Counted from the stretch's first letter, positions 1 to 9,115 are shown. The stretch is DNA of 64,000 bases from Guptibacillus hwajinpoensis (GCF_001039475.1 NZ_LELK01000004.1:433055-497054), one strand, 5' to 3'. Made by a program: numbers and translations. The notes: a model not told the origin generated them from the sequence alone.

Positions 1-399
1 AGATCTCTATACTTGGCTGGGGAAGTTTTAGGAAATCAAAGATACAAACAAGTGGCTATGAATGGTTTTAAAGGGATTGTTAGTCAACCCAATGATGACT
101 TAGTTAGTGCATCTTTTTGTCATGGTAAATCAGGGTTGCTCCAATGTCTTGTAAGAATGAGGTCAGAAACTGGTGAAGGGTGGCTGGATGAACAAATTTG
201 GTCTTTAACTGATTCCATTTTAGGTCAATATGATAAAGAAAATCCGTTAGGGTTTTATGATATAGAAGAGTTTGGTGGCCAAGGAAATACGATCACCAAA
301 GCTGGTCTATTGGAAGGAAGTTCAGGAACAGGATTAAGTTTAATGGGCCTACTAGGTAATGGGACGCCTAGATGGGACAAAGCATTTTTACTATCTTAA
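1..399 (+). CDS. Lanthipeptide cyclase LanC, C-terminal part (partial)
   Basis: C-terminal part of a LanC-type cyclase, which forms lanthionine rings by adding Cys thiols to dehydrated Ser/Thr. The frame is open from base 1, so the gene starts outside the window; a TTG at 13 is only an in-frame codon. The FCHGKSGL segment matches the adjacent Cys-His zinc-ligand motif of the family, and the end (GLLEGSSGTGLSLMGLL, then a Trp and a short tail) is the typical LanC C-terminus. The first zinc Cys (WCYG region) lies outside. It is followed 25 nt later by a LanD-like flavoprotein and LanFEG/RK genes, which supports a class I lanthipeptide locus. Confidence 0.85.
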   Translation, partial: RSLYLAGEVLGNQRYKQVAMNGFKGIVSQPNDDLVSASFCHGKSGLLQCLVRMRSETGEGWLDEQIWSLTDSILGQYDKENPLGFYDIEEFGGQGNTITKAGLLEGSSGTGLSLMGLLGNGTPRWDKAFLLS

Positions 400-424
400 A
401 AGGATAGATTAAGGAGGGCTTCCT

Positions 425-988
425 ATGAGAGAAGAGGCGAATATATTAATAGGAATAACTGGTTCTATATCTGTGTTGAGTTTGCCAACCTATTTAGGGG
501 CAATCAAACATAACTTCGGAAACGTAAAAGTTATTATGTCAGAATCAGCCAGCAAGATGCTACCATCCTCAACGATCTCCTTATTCTGTGATGATGTTAT
601 GGTGACGAGCGAGGATGAGTTACAAAATAAGTATAATCACGTTCAACTAGCTAGGTGGGCAGATCTATTCATCATTCTCCCTGCTACAGCTAATACCATT
701 GGGCAGGCTGCCCACGGTTTAGCCCCAGATTTACTATTATCGACCATATTAGCTCACCATCATCCAGTAATCTTTTATCCGAACATGAACAAACTTATGT
801 GGGAAAAGGCTAGCTTACAGCGAAATATTGACTACTTAAAAGAAGATGGTCATATGGTTGTTCAGCCAGAAGAAAAATCCGCGTATGAGGTGGCATCTGG
901 TACTATTAAAACAAACTTTATAATACCGGACGTACCATCTATTTTAAAAGACCTAAAGAGTGAATTACATAATCGAAAAAGTTTTTAA
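425..988 (+). CDS. LanD/EpiD-type flavoprotein cysteine decarboxylase
   Basis: 187-residue HFCD-family flavoprotein. EpiD-type enzymes use FMN to decarboxylate oxidatively the C-terminal Cys of a lanthipeptide precursor, giving the thioenol that becomes aminovinyl-cysteine. Visible family features are the N-terminal GITGSISVLSLP nucleotide-binding start, the PATANTIGQAAHGLAPDLL segment (FMN/substrate region) and the PNMNKLMW motif near residue 125, matching EpiD PxMNxxMW. Start ATG 425 has an AAGGAGG site just upstream. It lies directly after lanC and ends at a terminator hairpin, so it is probably the last biosynthetic gene. It suggests that the product, whose precursor lies outside, carries AviCys. 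PPC decarboxylase/CoaB relatives are less likely because of the context. Confidence 0.85.
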   Translation: MREEANILIGITGSISVLSLPTYLGAIKHNFGNVKVIMSESASKMLPSSTISLFCDDVMVTSEDELQNKYNHVQLARWADLFIILPATANTIGQAAHGLAPDLLLSTILAHHHPVIFYPNMNKLMWEKASLQRNIDYLKEDGHMVVQPEEKSAYEVASGTIKTNFIIPDVPSILKDLKSELHNRKSF

Positions 989-991
989 ATC

Positions 992-1050
992 ATAACGAGA
1001 AAGTTCCCAATCTTGATAATTCCTTGGGATTTTCTCGTTATCTTTATTTT
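992..1050 (+). terminator. Rho-independent terminator between lanD-like and lanF-like genes
   Basis: Long inverted repeat (ATAACGAGAAA..TCCCAA pairing with TTGGGA..TTTCTCGTTAT) around a short loop, followed by TCTTTATTTT. It starts just after the stop of the LanD-like gene and ends 26 nt before the start of the ABC gene, separating biosynthetic from immunity genes; partial read-through is possible. Confidence 0.75.
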
Positions 1051-1075
1051 ATACAGGAATGAAGGAGGAACAGTT

Positions 1076-1801
1076 ATGGAAAATGTGATCGAAGTACGTA
1101 ATTTAACGAAGAAGATAAAGCGTAAAACACTAATTAATGATGCTTCTATCAGTATTAAAGAAGGAGTAATCTGTGGTTTTTTAGGTCCGAACGGAGCTGG
1201 TAAAACAACATTGATGAGATTATTAACGGGGCTCGTAAAGCCGAATAAAGGTGAAGTGTTATTAAACGGTAAAAATGTGAACAAAGACCGTGAAGAAGCA
1301 TTAAGACATATAGGTGCAATCGTTGAAGCTCCTGTTTTCTTTGAGTATTTATCAGGCAGGAAGATGTTGAATAATTTAGCTCGTTTACATCAATTGTCAA
1401 AATCTGAAAGGAAACAAAAAGTAGAGGAAGTACTTGAGATCGTTAACTTAAAGGAACGAGGAGACGACATCATAAAAACTTACTCTCTAGGTATGAAACA
1501 AAGGCTAGGGATAGCCCAAGCATTATTAGGAAATCCGAAAGTGATCATTTTGGATGAGCCAGCTAATGGACTTGACCCTATCGGTATGAGGGATCTTAGA
1601 GAACTTATTCTTTATTTAAACTCTACAAAGAACATTACGTTTTTTATCTCGAGCCATTTACTAGATGAGTTACAACACGTTTGTAACGAACTCGTGATGA
1701 TTAAGGATGGAGAGATCAAATATCAAGGAAGTGCAAAGGATGTGTTAAAAGACGATCACCAACGTCTAGAAGATATCTTTTTTGAGTTGATGTCATCATG
1801 A
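1076..1801 (+). CDS. Lantibiotic immunity ABC transporter ATP-binding protein (LanF type)
   Basis: 241-residue ATPase. Walker A GPNGAGKTT is at residues 37-45, signature YSLGMKQRLG and Walker B VIILDEP follow, and the H-loop is SSHLL. At the Q-loop position there is a Glu (E83 in GAIVEAP), the E-loop substitution characteristic of LanF immunity ATPases. The start is ATG 1076 preceded by AAGGAGGAACAGTT; an upstream in-frame ATG at 1013 lies in the terminator and lacks a ribosome site. It overlaps the next permease by 4 nt (ATGA), so the two are translationally coupled. Expected role: energising export of the cognate or a related lantibiotic from the membrane for self-protection. A BcrA-type bacitracin transporter is the alternative. 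Confidence 0.85.
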   Translation: MENVIEVRNLTKKIKRKTLINDASISIKEGVICGFLGPNGAGKTTLMRLLTGLVKPNKGEVLLNGKNVNKDREEALRHIGAIVEAPVFFEYLSGRKMLNNLARLHQLSKSERKQKVEEVLEIVNLKERGDDIIKTYSLGMKQRLGIAQALLGNPKVIILDEPANGLDPIGMRDLRELILYLNSTKNITFFISSHLLDELQHVCNELVMIKDGEIKYQGSAKDVLKDDHQRLEDIFFELMSS

Positions 1802-2625
1802 AGGGATTAATAGTGAGTGAATTTGAACGTCTGTGGTCTAGAAAGTTTATAATCATTCTGTTTTTAAGTATTCCTGCGTTAACGTTTGCTTTAGGTATGT
1901 ACTATAAATCGAATAATGAGGAAATTATTCAACTTCAACCAGATTTTGCGACAGCTTTAAACTTCCCTATTCTGGGGTTGGCGGAACACTTATTTATAAC
2001 ATTTAATCTTCTACTTCTTATGCTGATTGGTTTTACAGTCACGGAGGAATATCAACATGGTCATTTGCGTCTGCTTTTATTACGCTCATACTCGTTAGCT
2101 CAAATTTATAGAGCTAAATTTATCGTTATATCGTTAACGGTACTAATTGTGTTGCTCGTTTATGGGATTTCTTCCTTTTTCACAGGGTGGGTACTCTTTG
2201 ATATACCTCAGCAATCCATATTATTCATATCAGATGAGCCTATATCGAATAGAGCAATGGTGTTTTATATCGTTTACTATTATATACTCGCCTTCATATC
2301 GATCGTAGCGGTGTTAGCTTTGTTTTTATTTATAGGAATCATTTGCCCAACAATCAACGCGGTTCTTGGATGTGGAGCATCATTGATTTTATTCTTAATT
2401 GCTGCTCCGCAATTGCTAGAGCAATCCACAGCATTTGGAAGCGAATCCACATTTGTTACATTTCTTGCTTATGCCTCCATCATGAAGATTCAATACACAG
2501 GAATTTCGTTGTTTCTGTCAGGCTGGGAACATTGGTATTGGATCGTAGGCGTAACGGGCTCTTATATTATTATTTTCAGCACACTAAGTTATCTTATTTT
2601 TACTCGAAGAAGTTACTTTGTCTAG
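1798..2625 (+). CDS. Lantibiotic immunity ABC transporter permease (LanE type)
   Basis: 275-residue ABC-2 type permease with about six hydrophobic segments (near residues 17-34, 60-80, 105-130, 155-190, 190-210 and 245-270). The start EFERLWSRKF is repeated nearly unchanged in the next gene (EFERMWRMK), so the two permeases are paralogous and probably form the heteromeric LanEG channel with the upstream ATPase. The ATG overlaps the ATPase stop by 4 nt. No extracellular domain is apparent. Confidence 0.8.
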   Translation: MKGLIVSEFERLWSRKFIIILFLSIPALTFALGMYYKSNNEEIIQLQPDFATALNFPILGLAEHLFITFNLLLLMLIGFTVTEEYQHGHLRLLLLRSYSLAQIYRAKFIVISLTVLIVLLVYGISSFFTGWVLFDIPQQSILFISDEPISNRAMVFYIVYYYILAFISIVAVLALFLFIGIICPTINAVLGCGASLILFLIAAPQLLEQSTAFGSESTFVTFLAYASIMKIQYTGISLFLSGWEHWYWIVGVTGSYIIIFSTLSYLIFTRRSYFV

Positions 2626-2638
2626 GGAGGGTTATCTA

Positions 2639-3406
2639 ATGGTTCAATTGGTTAAAAGTGAGTTTGAACGTATGTGGAGAATGAAAATTGTTAAGGGGCT
2701 TTTGCTCATTACACTCATCACGACGGGAGCTTGTATTTATTTTTTAACACTATTTGATAATGGACAATTCACTCCAGAGGTGAACACACAGCTAAATGCT
2801 GTGAACTTCTCTTGGTTTGTATTACGTGAGGTGTCATTTTTTGTATCGTTAATACTTACCCCAATCCTTACGATCATCATGTTCAATAGCGAAGTGAAAT
2901 CAAAAAAATACTATCTCATCATGTGCCGTCCCTTTAACAGAATGAAGCTCTTGCTTTCAAAATGGATTACACTCTTTATGTTGATGGCGGGGGTGACACT
3001 TTTCATATTGCTTGCAGGCATCATTGGAGGCGCATTACTTTATTCGATGCCAGAGTATGTTCAATTCTTTGATGACCCTATTCGATACAATATAGTAGAA
3101 GGCTACCTATACACAATTAAGTACTATACACTTTTCTATTTCATTCTTGTGGCCAATATTTGCTTATGTTCTTCGATCGCATTACTCATGCCGAACGCGA
3201 TGATTGCTTTCTTCTCAACTCTATTTATGTTTATTATGCCGGTTTATTTCATGGATGATTTTTTGTATTTGTTACTACCTACACAATTTATATTTGAATC
3301 ATTATCTGTTGAGGGACTCCCTAATATGTATGTACTGATGTTTTTCACGATTGCCCTTTTCGTTCCGATTTCTTCCTTAACGTGGAAAAATAGAGACTTT
3401 TATTGA
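2639..3406 (+). CDS. Lantibiotic immunity ABC transporter permease (LanG type)
   Basis: 255-residue permease with about six membrane segments, the second ABC-2 subunit of the LanFEG set. ATG 2639 is chosen because GGGAGG lies at the right distance upstream; an upstream in-frame TTG (2618) would overlap that site. It lies 13 nt after the LanE-like gene and is the last gene before the separate promoter of the regulatory pair. Confidence 0.8.
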   Translation: MVQLVKSEFERMWRMKIVKGLLLITLITTGACIYFLTLFDNGQFTPEVNTQLNAVNFSWFVLREVSFFVSLILTPILTIIMFNSEVKSKKYYLIMCRPFNRMKLLLSKWITLFMLMAGVTLFILLAGIIGGALLYSMPEYVQFFDDPIRYNIVEGYLYTIKYYTLFYFILVANICLCSSIALLMPNAMIAFFSTLFMFIMPVYFMDDFLYLLLPTQFIFESLSVEGLPNMYVLMFFTIALFVPISSLTWKNRDFY

Positions 3407-3419
3407 TTAAGTGAAGTGT

Positions 3420-3447
3420 TTGAAATTGGTGAAAAGTCACTTATAAT
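3420..3447 (+). promoter_or_regulatory. SigA-type promoter for the two-component operon
   Basis: TTGAAA (3420-3425), a 16-nt spacer and TATAAT (3442-3447), 33 nt before the response-regulator ATG. It indicates transcription of the regulators independent of lanFEG. Inferred from sequence only. Confidence 0.6.
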
Positions 3448-3479
3448 ATAAGTAATATGGAAGAAAAAGGAGTTATCAC

Positions 3480-4154
3480 ATGGAAAGGATATTGGTAGTT
3501 GATGATGAGGAAGAAATAGTAGATATTCTAGCGGAGTTCTTGACAGAAGAAGGCTACCTTGTCGACATAGCTTTCGACGGTGCACAGGCTATCGAGAAAG
3601 TGAAATCAAAAAGCTATGATCTCATCCTTCTTGATATTATGATGCCCAACATCGATGGTATTACGGTTTGTAAAGAAATACGCCTCATTGCTAATGTCAC
3701 TATACTATTTTTAACGGCTAAAACAGGATCAAGAAATCAAATAGAGGGGCTGAGTGAGGGAGCTGATGATTATATAGAAAAACCGTTTTCCGTCCACCAG
3801 ATTCTGGCTAGGATCAAAGCTCACATTCGCAGAGAAAAAAGATCTAAAATACAGAATAACTACAAGATGTTCAAGGGGTTATCTATTGATTCAGTAGGAC
3901 ATCAAGTGTTTTATCATGGTGAAAAACTCACGTTGACCAAAAGTGAATTCATTATTATTGATATTCTGACCAATCGTCCTGGACAGGTATTCTCCAAAGA
4001 GCAAATTTATGAAACGATTTGGGGGATAGATGCTATAGGTGATTCTTCTTCCATCACAGAACATGTACGTAACATTCGAACAAAATTGAGGCGAATCGAA
4101 TCTACCTCGAATATGATCCATACCGTCTGGGGAGTAGGTTATAAGATTGAATGA
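3480..4154 (+). CDS. OmpR-family response regulator (LanR-like)
   Basis: 224 residues: receiver domain (about 1-115) with acidic pocket D8/D9, phosphoacceptor D52 in LLDIMMP, T79 and K101 in EKPF, then a winged-helix DNA-binding domain (about 130-224) with the RNIRTKLRR recognition helix and the terminal WGVGYKIE hairpin. Start ATG 3480 has AAAAAGGAG upstream. Its stop overlaps the start of the histidine kinase by 8 nt. It probably controls the lanFEG immunity genes in response to the kinase; whether it is autoinduced by the lantibiotic cannot be read from sequence. Confidence 0.9.
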   Translation: MERILVVDDEEEIVDILAEFLTEEGYLVDIAFDGAQAIEKVKSKSYDLILLDIMMPNIDGITVCKEIRLIANVTILFLTAKTGSRNQIEGLSEGADDYIEKPFSVHQILARIKAHIRREKRSKIQNNYKMFKGLSIDSVGHQVFYHGEKLTLTKSEFIIIDILTNRPGQVFSKEQIYETIWGIDAIGDSSSITEHVRNIRTKLRRIESTSNMIHTVWGVGYKIE

Positions 4155-5562
4155 TAAGAGAGAACCCCTAAAAAAACAAATTAGAAATACAATATTGAAA
4201 ACGATATTGTATAGCTTTTTGTCTACTGTTGGTGTAGTGATAGTATTTATTCTCGTAATAAAATCGATCGATAATAAATACTATGCAAATTATTATGAAG
4301 CACAAGTGCCTACTGTAGAATCATTTGTACATAAAATGGGGGGGAGATTATTAACTTATGATTCTACTATTAAAGAAAAATTAGACAATGTGATACCACT
4401 TTCAGGTATGAACTATCAAGTTATGGATACAGAGGGAAATGTGTATTATCAATACAAATATATGCACCCAATGGAAGATTCTTCTTCCGTAGTAAATAGT
4501 ATAAATACTGCAAAATTAGATGAGGAAAGGGTAACAGAATATATCCCTATCACGAACGAGGACAACGTCTTGATTGGAGCTGTTCGAATTCAATACCAAA
4601 TTCAGTCGATAGCTGAAAACATCATGCGTTATGTCTTCTTGTTAGTATTTATTTTACCGTTTATCTTTATTGTACTATTTACATACCTTTTTGGAGGGCG
4701 CTTATGGAGCAGAATCTATACTCCAATCAATGAATTGCTACAAGCTACCAACCAGGTACGAGAGGAGAATTTAAGCTTTACGCTTACTCCAAAACAGAAT
4801 GACGAAATTGGTGACTTAACGGTTGCGTTTGAGACGATGAAGATCGCTCTTCAAAAATCATTGAAGAAGCAATGGAAACTGGAGCAGGACCGCCAAGAGT
4901 TCGTGGATGCTATCATTCATGATGTCAAAACACCTTTGACAATCATGAGTGCGAATGCAGAAATCCTTTCAAAAAAAATTGATGAAAGTAACATGAAGTA
5001 TACGAAAGCAATTCGGAAACAAGTTGCTAGGGTAACCATGCTAGTTAAAGAACTAGTAGGGGCTGAAGATATGCCTCAAGAACTAATGCCATTGAAAACT
5101 ACCTTTATTGAACCTAAACATTATTTTTTGCAAGAATTCCAAGAGTATCAACGCTTTATTGAAATTAAAGGTTTTTTGTTCTGTATAGAATGTATAGATC
5201 ATCGTGAAAGCTCTGAACTAGTTGCAATAGATACTCAGCGCATTCGCCAAGTTTTAGACAACATTATTTCTAATGGAGTACGATACACCCCTAAAGGGGG
5301 AGAAATATCCGTATTATTAGAATTATACTCTTATGAGGTAAGCATAACTATTCACGATAGTGGACCAGGATTTGAATTCAAAGATATCCCCCATATCTTT
5401 GATAAGTACTACCAAAATGAAGACTCAAAACGATCCAATAATGGAGATCAAGATAAAGGGTTGGGATTGTTCATAGTGAAAAAAATTGTTGAAGCTCATG
5501 GAGGTACAGTGGAGGCCTGTAACAAAAAAGGAGCTTGTATAGCTTTCTCTCTTCCATCATAA
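4147..5562 (+). CDS. Sensor histidine kinase (LanK-like)
   Basis: 471 residues. TM1 is about 16-38, followed by an extracellular sensor region of about 125 residues, TM2 about 162-183, HAMP about 184-240, and HisKA with phosphoacceptor H258 in IIHDVKTPLT. The HATPase domain has an N-box (NIISNGVRYTP), a DSGPGF G1 box and GLGLFIVKKIVEAHGG. The start is TTG 4147 inside the regulator stop region; GGGGAG lies about 12 nt upstream and no in-frame ATG is nearby. The kinase-sized extracellular loop fits LanK/NisK-like sensors rather than the short-loop BceS type. It forms an operon with the regulator. Confidence 0.88.
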   Translation: MNDKREPLKKQIRNTILKTILYSFLSTVGVVIVFILVIKSIDNKYYANYYEAQVPTVESFVHKMGGRLLTYDSTIKEKLDNVIPLSGMNYQVMDTEGNVYYQYKYMHPMEDSSSVVNSINTAKLDEERVTEYIPITNEDNVLIGAVRIQYQIQSIAENIMRYVFLLVFILPFIFIVLFTYLFGGRLWSRIYTPINELLQATNQVREENLSFTLTPKQNDEIGDLTVAFETMKIALQKSLKKQWKLEQDRQEFVDAIIHDVKTPLTIMSANAEILSKKIDESNMKYTKAIRKQVARVTMLVKELVGAEDMPQELMPLKTTFIEPKHYFLQEFQEYQRFIEIKGFLFCIECIDHRESSELVAIDTQRIRQVLDNIISNGVRYTPKGGEISVLLELYSYEVSITIHDSGPGFEFKDIPHIFDKYYQNEDSKRSNNGDQDKGLGLFIVKKIVEAHGGTVEACNKKGACIAFSLPS

Positions 5563-5567
5563 GAGGG

Positions 5568-5595
5568 GAATCACTGGGACGGTTCTCCTGATTCA
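5568..5595 (+). repeat. REP-like cap repeat
   Basis: Copy of the dispersed repeat (GAATCACTGGGACGG then TTCTCCTGATTCA), with half-palindromic ends GAATCA/TGATTC. It lies 6 nt after the kinase stop. The same unit recurs at least a dozen times in this window, mostly just after genes. Confidence 0.75.
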
Positions 5596-6134
5596 CTTCA
5601 CGCTTTATGGATATTAATGGTATGTAAAAGGTTATTTGATTGATACTTTGGTAAAGAATACTAAATGAACTAACCATTCTAACGATATGTCCATTTTTTA
5701 TTATTTTGGGGAGTCATGAATCAATAGGAAGATGCTTCTGATTGTTTTAGTTGTTTGAAATAAAATTAGTGCTAGTGTTTATTGCAATTAGACATGTTGT
5801 TTGTTGCAATATAGAAGTGCAGACCTTTGCAACAGAAGACAGCTTAAATAAAGTCAAAGACTATAGTCGTAGCAATGCCATATCATTCATCGGCCTATGC
5901 CATTGTAAGGACCAAACTCCGATTTAATAAACTCGCACAACAAGTTGCAAGTCTATTAAACCGGAGTTTTTAGTGATAAGTATCAAGGAGTGGTTATAAC
6001 TATTGACTCTCATTGCAAACATCCAGTTTATTAAACAAACGTTTGATTAAATCACTTTTCTATAGATGATCCCTCAATTTGTAGGAGGAGTGATAAAATA
6101 AAAGTAACTAACAACACCAGAATGGAGAGTAAGA
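5596..6134. other. Intergenic region with a strong stem-loop
   Basis: About 540 nt without a convincing gene. Its contents are a stem-loop at 5914-5971 (AAACTCCG..TTAATA..ACT pairing with AGT..TATTAA..CGGAGTTTTT), which looks like a terminator, and the palindrome at 6031-6050 described separately. An AGGAGG at 6082-6087 is not followed by a usable reading frame. The rest is AT-rich with no recognisable signal. Confidence 0.5.
6031..6050. promoter_or_regulatory. Palindrome TTAAACAAACGTTTGATTAA (copy 1)
   Basis: 20-bp near-perfect inverted repeat centred on AACGTT, 84 nt before the start of the ParB-like remnant. Near-identical copies occur at 16411, 38346, 54883 and 57190, with a weaker one at 62033. 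Form and position resemble an operator of a dimeric regulator (TetR-like symmetry), but no regulator is assigned. Confidence 0.5.
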
Positions 6135-6570
6135 ATGAAGCATAGAAAAATTCAGATGAACCAAAACTATCTTCCGCTCTCTTGTAATATAGGCGATGAA
6201 ATTTATCCAAATGGAATCTTTCATTTCAATATTACTCGAATAGCAGAGCACATCCAATCCGGAAGTATTAAAGTAGAATTAGAAACAATTGAATTAAAGG
6301 TGTGGTTCAAACATCACTTCCATAGCAGAATAAACGAGGAGCACCTTCTAACAGTCGACGTCAACAAACCATTATTCAAGCTGAAATCAGACCTGAATGT
6401 ATGAAATTATAGATGGAAACTATCGAATTGAAAAAGCATATCGACAGAATATCCCTACAATCTAATCGTATAAACTAAAAGGAGAGCAACTCTTACCTTA
6501 TTTTACAGAGAAGCAAAGGTATGTTACTTATGTTGAGTATTGGAACTTGAAAATAAAGGATCGTTTTTAA
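6135..6570 (+). pseudogene. ParB/sulfiredoxin-like nuclease-fold protein, frameshifted
   Basis: The first 80 codons (MKHRKIQ.. PLSCNIGDEIYPNGIFHFNITRI.. HLLTVDVNKP) are continuous. The conserved continuation is in other frames: IIQAEIRP from 6371, then MYEIIDGNYRIEKAYRQNIP from 6397, then after an in-frame TAA near 6463 SYKLKGEQLLPYF..YVEYWN to a stop at 6570. The DGNYR segment matches the DGxHR motif of ParB-like nuclease-fold proteins. At least two frameshifts and one nonsense codon mean it is inactive as written. The ATG at 6135 has GGAG 8 nt upstream. Only the shift positions near 6368-6372 and 6390-6400 are approximate. Confidence 0.7.
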
Positions 6571-6880
6571 TGGCTTTAATGAAGGACTTCATGTACGAAG
6601 AGAGAATTTAATATCGATGTATCAACTACTCAACTAGGAAACGATATTCTCCTAACCTTTATACACGTGAGAATGATTAAGCTCTTTGTTTTAACCTCTT
6701 AAGTAAAATGTTACGAATACCACTAGTGACAGAGCAAGCCTAATATGTGCTAACATCACAACTCATTCTTTATCCCAACACCACAACCACTCCACATTCC
6801 TTTCTATGAATGATAGTCCCTCCCAAAATGCCTTATAAAACCAATTATTAATAAAAAACAAAATACAAAGGAGCTAATCC
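6571..6880. other. Intergenic, no recognisable feature
   Basis: 310 nt of AT-rich DNA between two pseudogenes. No stable hairpin, promoter or reading frame worth reporting was seen, except the AAAGGAG ribosome site at its right end for the ComM-like gene. Confidence 0.4.
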
Positions 6881-8440
6881 ATGTCCGCAAAAATCACAAG
6901 CATAGGATTAAAAGGTTTAGAAGGTTACCGTGTTCAGGTAGAAGTGCAAGTAACGGAAGGGATTGAGACCGTTATTATGGTTGGATTACCTGATGCATCT
7001 GTTAAAGAATCGAAGGAGCGGGTATCGGCTGCGCTTTATAGTATAGGTTTTCCTTTAGTCGATTCCAAAGTTGTCATCAATCTTTCACCAGCTGAGCAAA
7101 AAAAGAACGGTCCGTTATTTGATCTTCCTATCGCTATTGGGATTTTGAAAGAACTTAAAGCGATTAATGATAAAATCCCTCCCAACACCGGATTTATTGG
7201 TGCGTTATCCTTAGACGGAACGATTTTACCAGTTGAAGGTATGATAGCCGCAATCCTGGCCGCAAAAAAGTTACAGCTTCAAACGTTATTCCTACCATTT
7301 GACCCCACGATTCCTGTGGTGGAAATTGACGAGCTGGAATTGGTATACATCCAGACCATTCAGGATGTAGTTGATCTACTCTCGGGTCAACAGATCCTGT
7401 CGGTGACGAAGCCAAAAGAATCGACAGATGAACTCATTCACTTTCAACGAAACTTCAATCAAGTAATAGGGCATGATTTCGCAAAGCGAGCTTTAGAAAT
7501 TCCCGCAAACGGAGAACACTATCTTCTCATGGATGGTCCACCAGGCTGTGGAAAAAGTCTTTTAGCTGAAACGTTCTCATCCATCCTCCCGCCACTATCA
7601 AAGGAAGCCCAGCTTGAAAAAATCAACTTATACCAATTAGCTGGTGCGCCGTACGACTCGCTTACTTTACCTTCGTATCGTCACCCTCATCATTCTGCTT
7701 CATCTGTATAGATCATTGGTGGAGGAACCAATCCCAAGCCAGGCGAAGTTTCGCTTGCTCATCGAGGTGTGTTATTTCTAGATGAACAAGGTGAATTCTC
7801 AAAGAAGACGCTCGATATGTTGAGGCAACCTATGGAGAATGAGAAAGTGACGATAAGCCGCGTGCATTCCACCGTTACGTATCCTGCGAAATTTATCTTC
7901 ATCGCTGCTATAAACCCCTGTCCATGTGGGTATTTGGGCTCAAGTGACCACTACTGCACTTGTTCAGAAAAGCAAATCAAAGCATATAAAAGTCGCGTAT
8001 CTGGTCCAATTTTAGATAGAATTGACATCTTACTTTCGCTAAAACCGGTGAATCTAAAGGAACACAATTTTAGTGGTATCGAACCATCAGAAGAGGTGAA
8101 AAAGCGGGTGATTGCTTCAAGAGAGCGACAATATGATCGTTATGGAAAAGAAGTTTGCAACGGGAGCGTTTCATTTGAACAACTCACAAGCAGTAGCCCT
8201 CTCACACCACTCCAGCAACAAAACCTCCAGTCCTTATCAAGTGCACAGGGATTCAGCAATCGCGTCCAAATCAAAATCATACGCCTTGCCAGAACAATCG
8301 CTGACTTGAATGGTGAATCTAGCATATCAGATGCAGCCATTGAAGAAGCGCTAGTCTTAAGAAAGTTATCCCTCCGTTCTATTAAATCATTTCATAAGAG
8401 ATCAATAACGGGAGAAAACCAAGATGTGCACTACAAATAG
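6881..8440 (+). pseudogene. ComM/YifB family Mg-chelatase-like AAA+ ATPase with internal stop codon
   Basis: ComM/YifB proteins are AAA+ helicase-like factors; ComM promotes branch migration in natural transformation. The 1560-nt reading frame has the normal family length (about 519 codons). An N-terminal LonC-like domain (ITSIGLKGLEGYRV.. VVINLSPAEQKKNGPLFDLPIA) is followed by Walker A GPPGCGKS near residue 223, then HPHHSASSV, a TAG at 7709-7711, and the same-frame continuation IIGGGTNPKPGEVSLAHRGVLFLDE with Walker B. Relatives read SxIIGGG here, so one base (for example TCG to TAG) explains the stop. The C-terminus (NPCPCGYLG, RISGPILDRID-like) is intact. As written only a truncated N-terminal half would be made. 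Confidence 0.88.
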
Positions 8441-8460
8441 AAAGCTTGTGGTGATGCGTC

Positions 8461-9057
8461 ATGCCACGTAAAGCGAGACAAAAAAGCCATACAGGAATCT
8501 ATCATATTATCTATAGAGGAGCAAACAGACAGGAAATCTTTCATGATGATGAAGATCGGCTTCAATTCCTTCAAACCCTCGAAAAGTATTCAACCCTGTA
8601 CAAGGTGAAAATCTATGCGTGGTGTTTAATGAGCAATCACGTTCACCTTCTTATGAAAGAAGGGAACGAAGGGACTGTGGAGGAATGGGAGTGGAGTAGC
8701 TGTAAGCAGTATTATCAATTAACTTCGGTAACGCGGTTGGTAGATTATGATGTGATATTAAACATGTTTGGAAAAGACAGATCGCCGGCGATTGAGCGGT
8801 TTAAAGAGTTTAACGAGATAGTAAACGATGATCGTTGTTTAGAGGATGTGGAGTCTTATAGGAGAAGGTTGACTGACGATGAAGCGAGGTTTTTTATTGA
8901 AAAAATCATTGGAAAGATTGAAATTGCACAGGTGAAGAGTTTACCGAAAGAGAGAAGGGATCCGATTTTACGGAAGGCGAAGTGTATTGAGGGTGTGTCG
9001 CAAAGGCAGATAGCAAGGATTTTGGGAGTTTCGCAGACGTTGATTTATAGGGCTTGA
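8461..9057 (+). pseudogene. RAYT (REP-associated Y1 transposase) with internal deletion
   Basis: The N-terminus MPRKARQKSHTGIYHIIYRG..RQEIF and YAWCLMSNHVHLLMKEG with HxH motif (HVH near residue 62) are those of the IS200-like Y1 transposase family that act on REP sequences. Immediately after MKEGNEG the protein jumps to EWEWSSCKQYYQL, normally about 60 residues further on. The missing part carries the catalytic Tyr (YIHQNP region). The C-terminal HTH EGVSQRQIARILGVSQTLIYRA is present. The frame is open (198 residues), so the deletion is in frame, but the protein should be catalytically dead. A REP copy lies 58 nt downstream, and a 3' remnant of the same gene lies at 16633-16800. Confidence 0.8.
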
Positions 9058-9115
9058 ATGATTAAGTATGTACGTATTGAATAACAGGGAGTCTTTAATT
9101 GTTGTAACAGATAAT

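Noticed and set aside
6082-6093. AGGAGG followed by GTG as a small gene start
   Set aside because: The frame stops after three codons.
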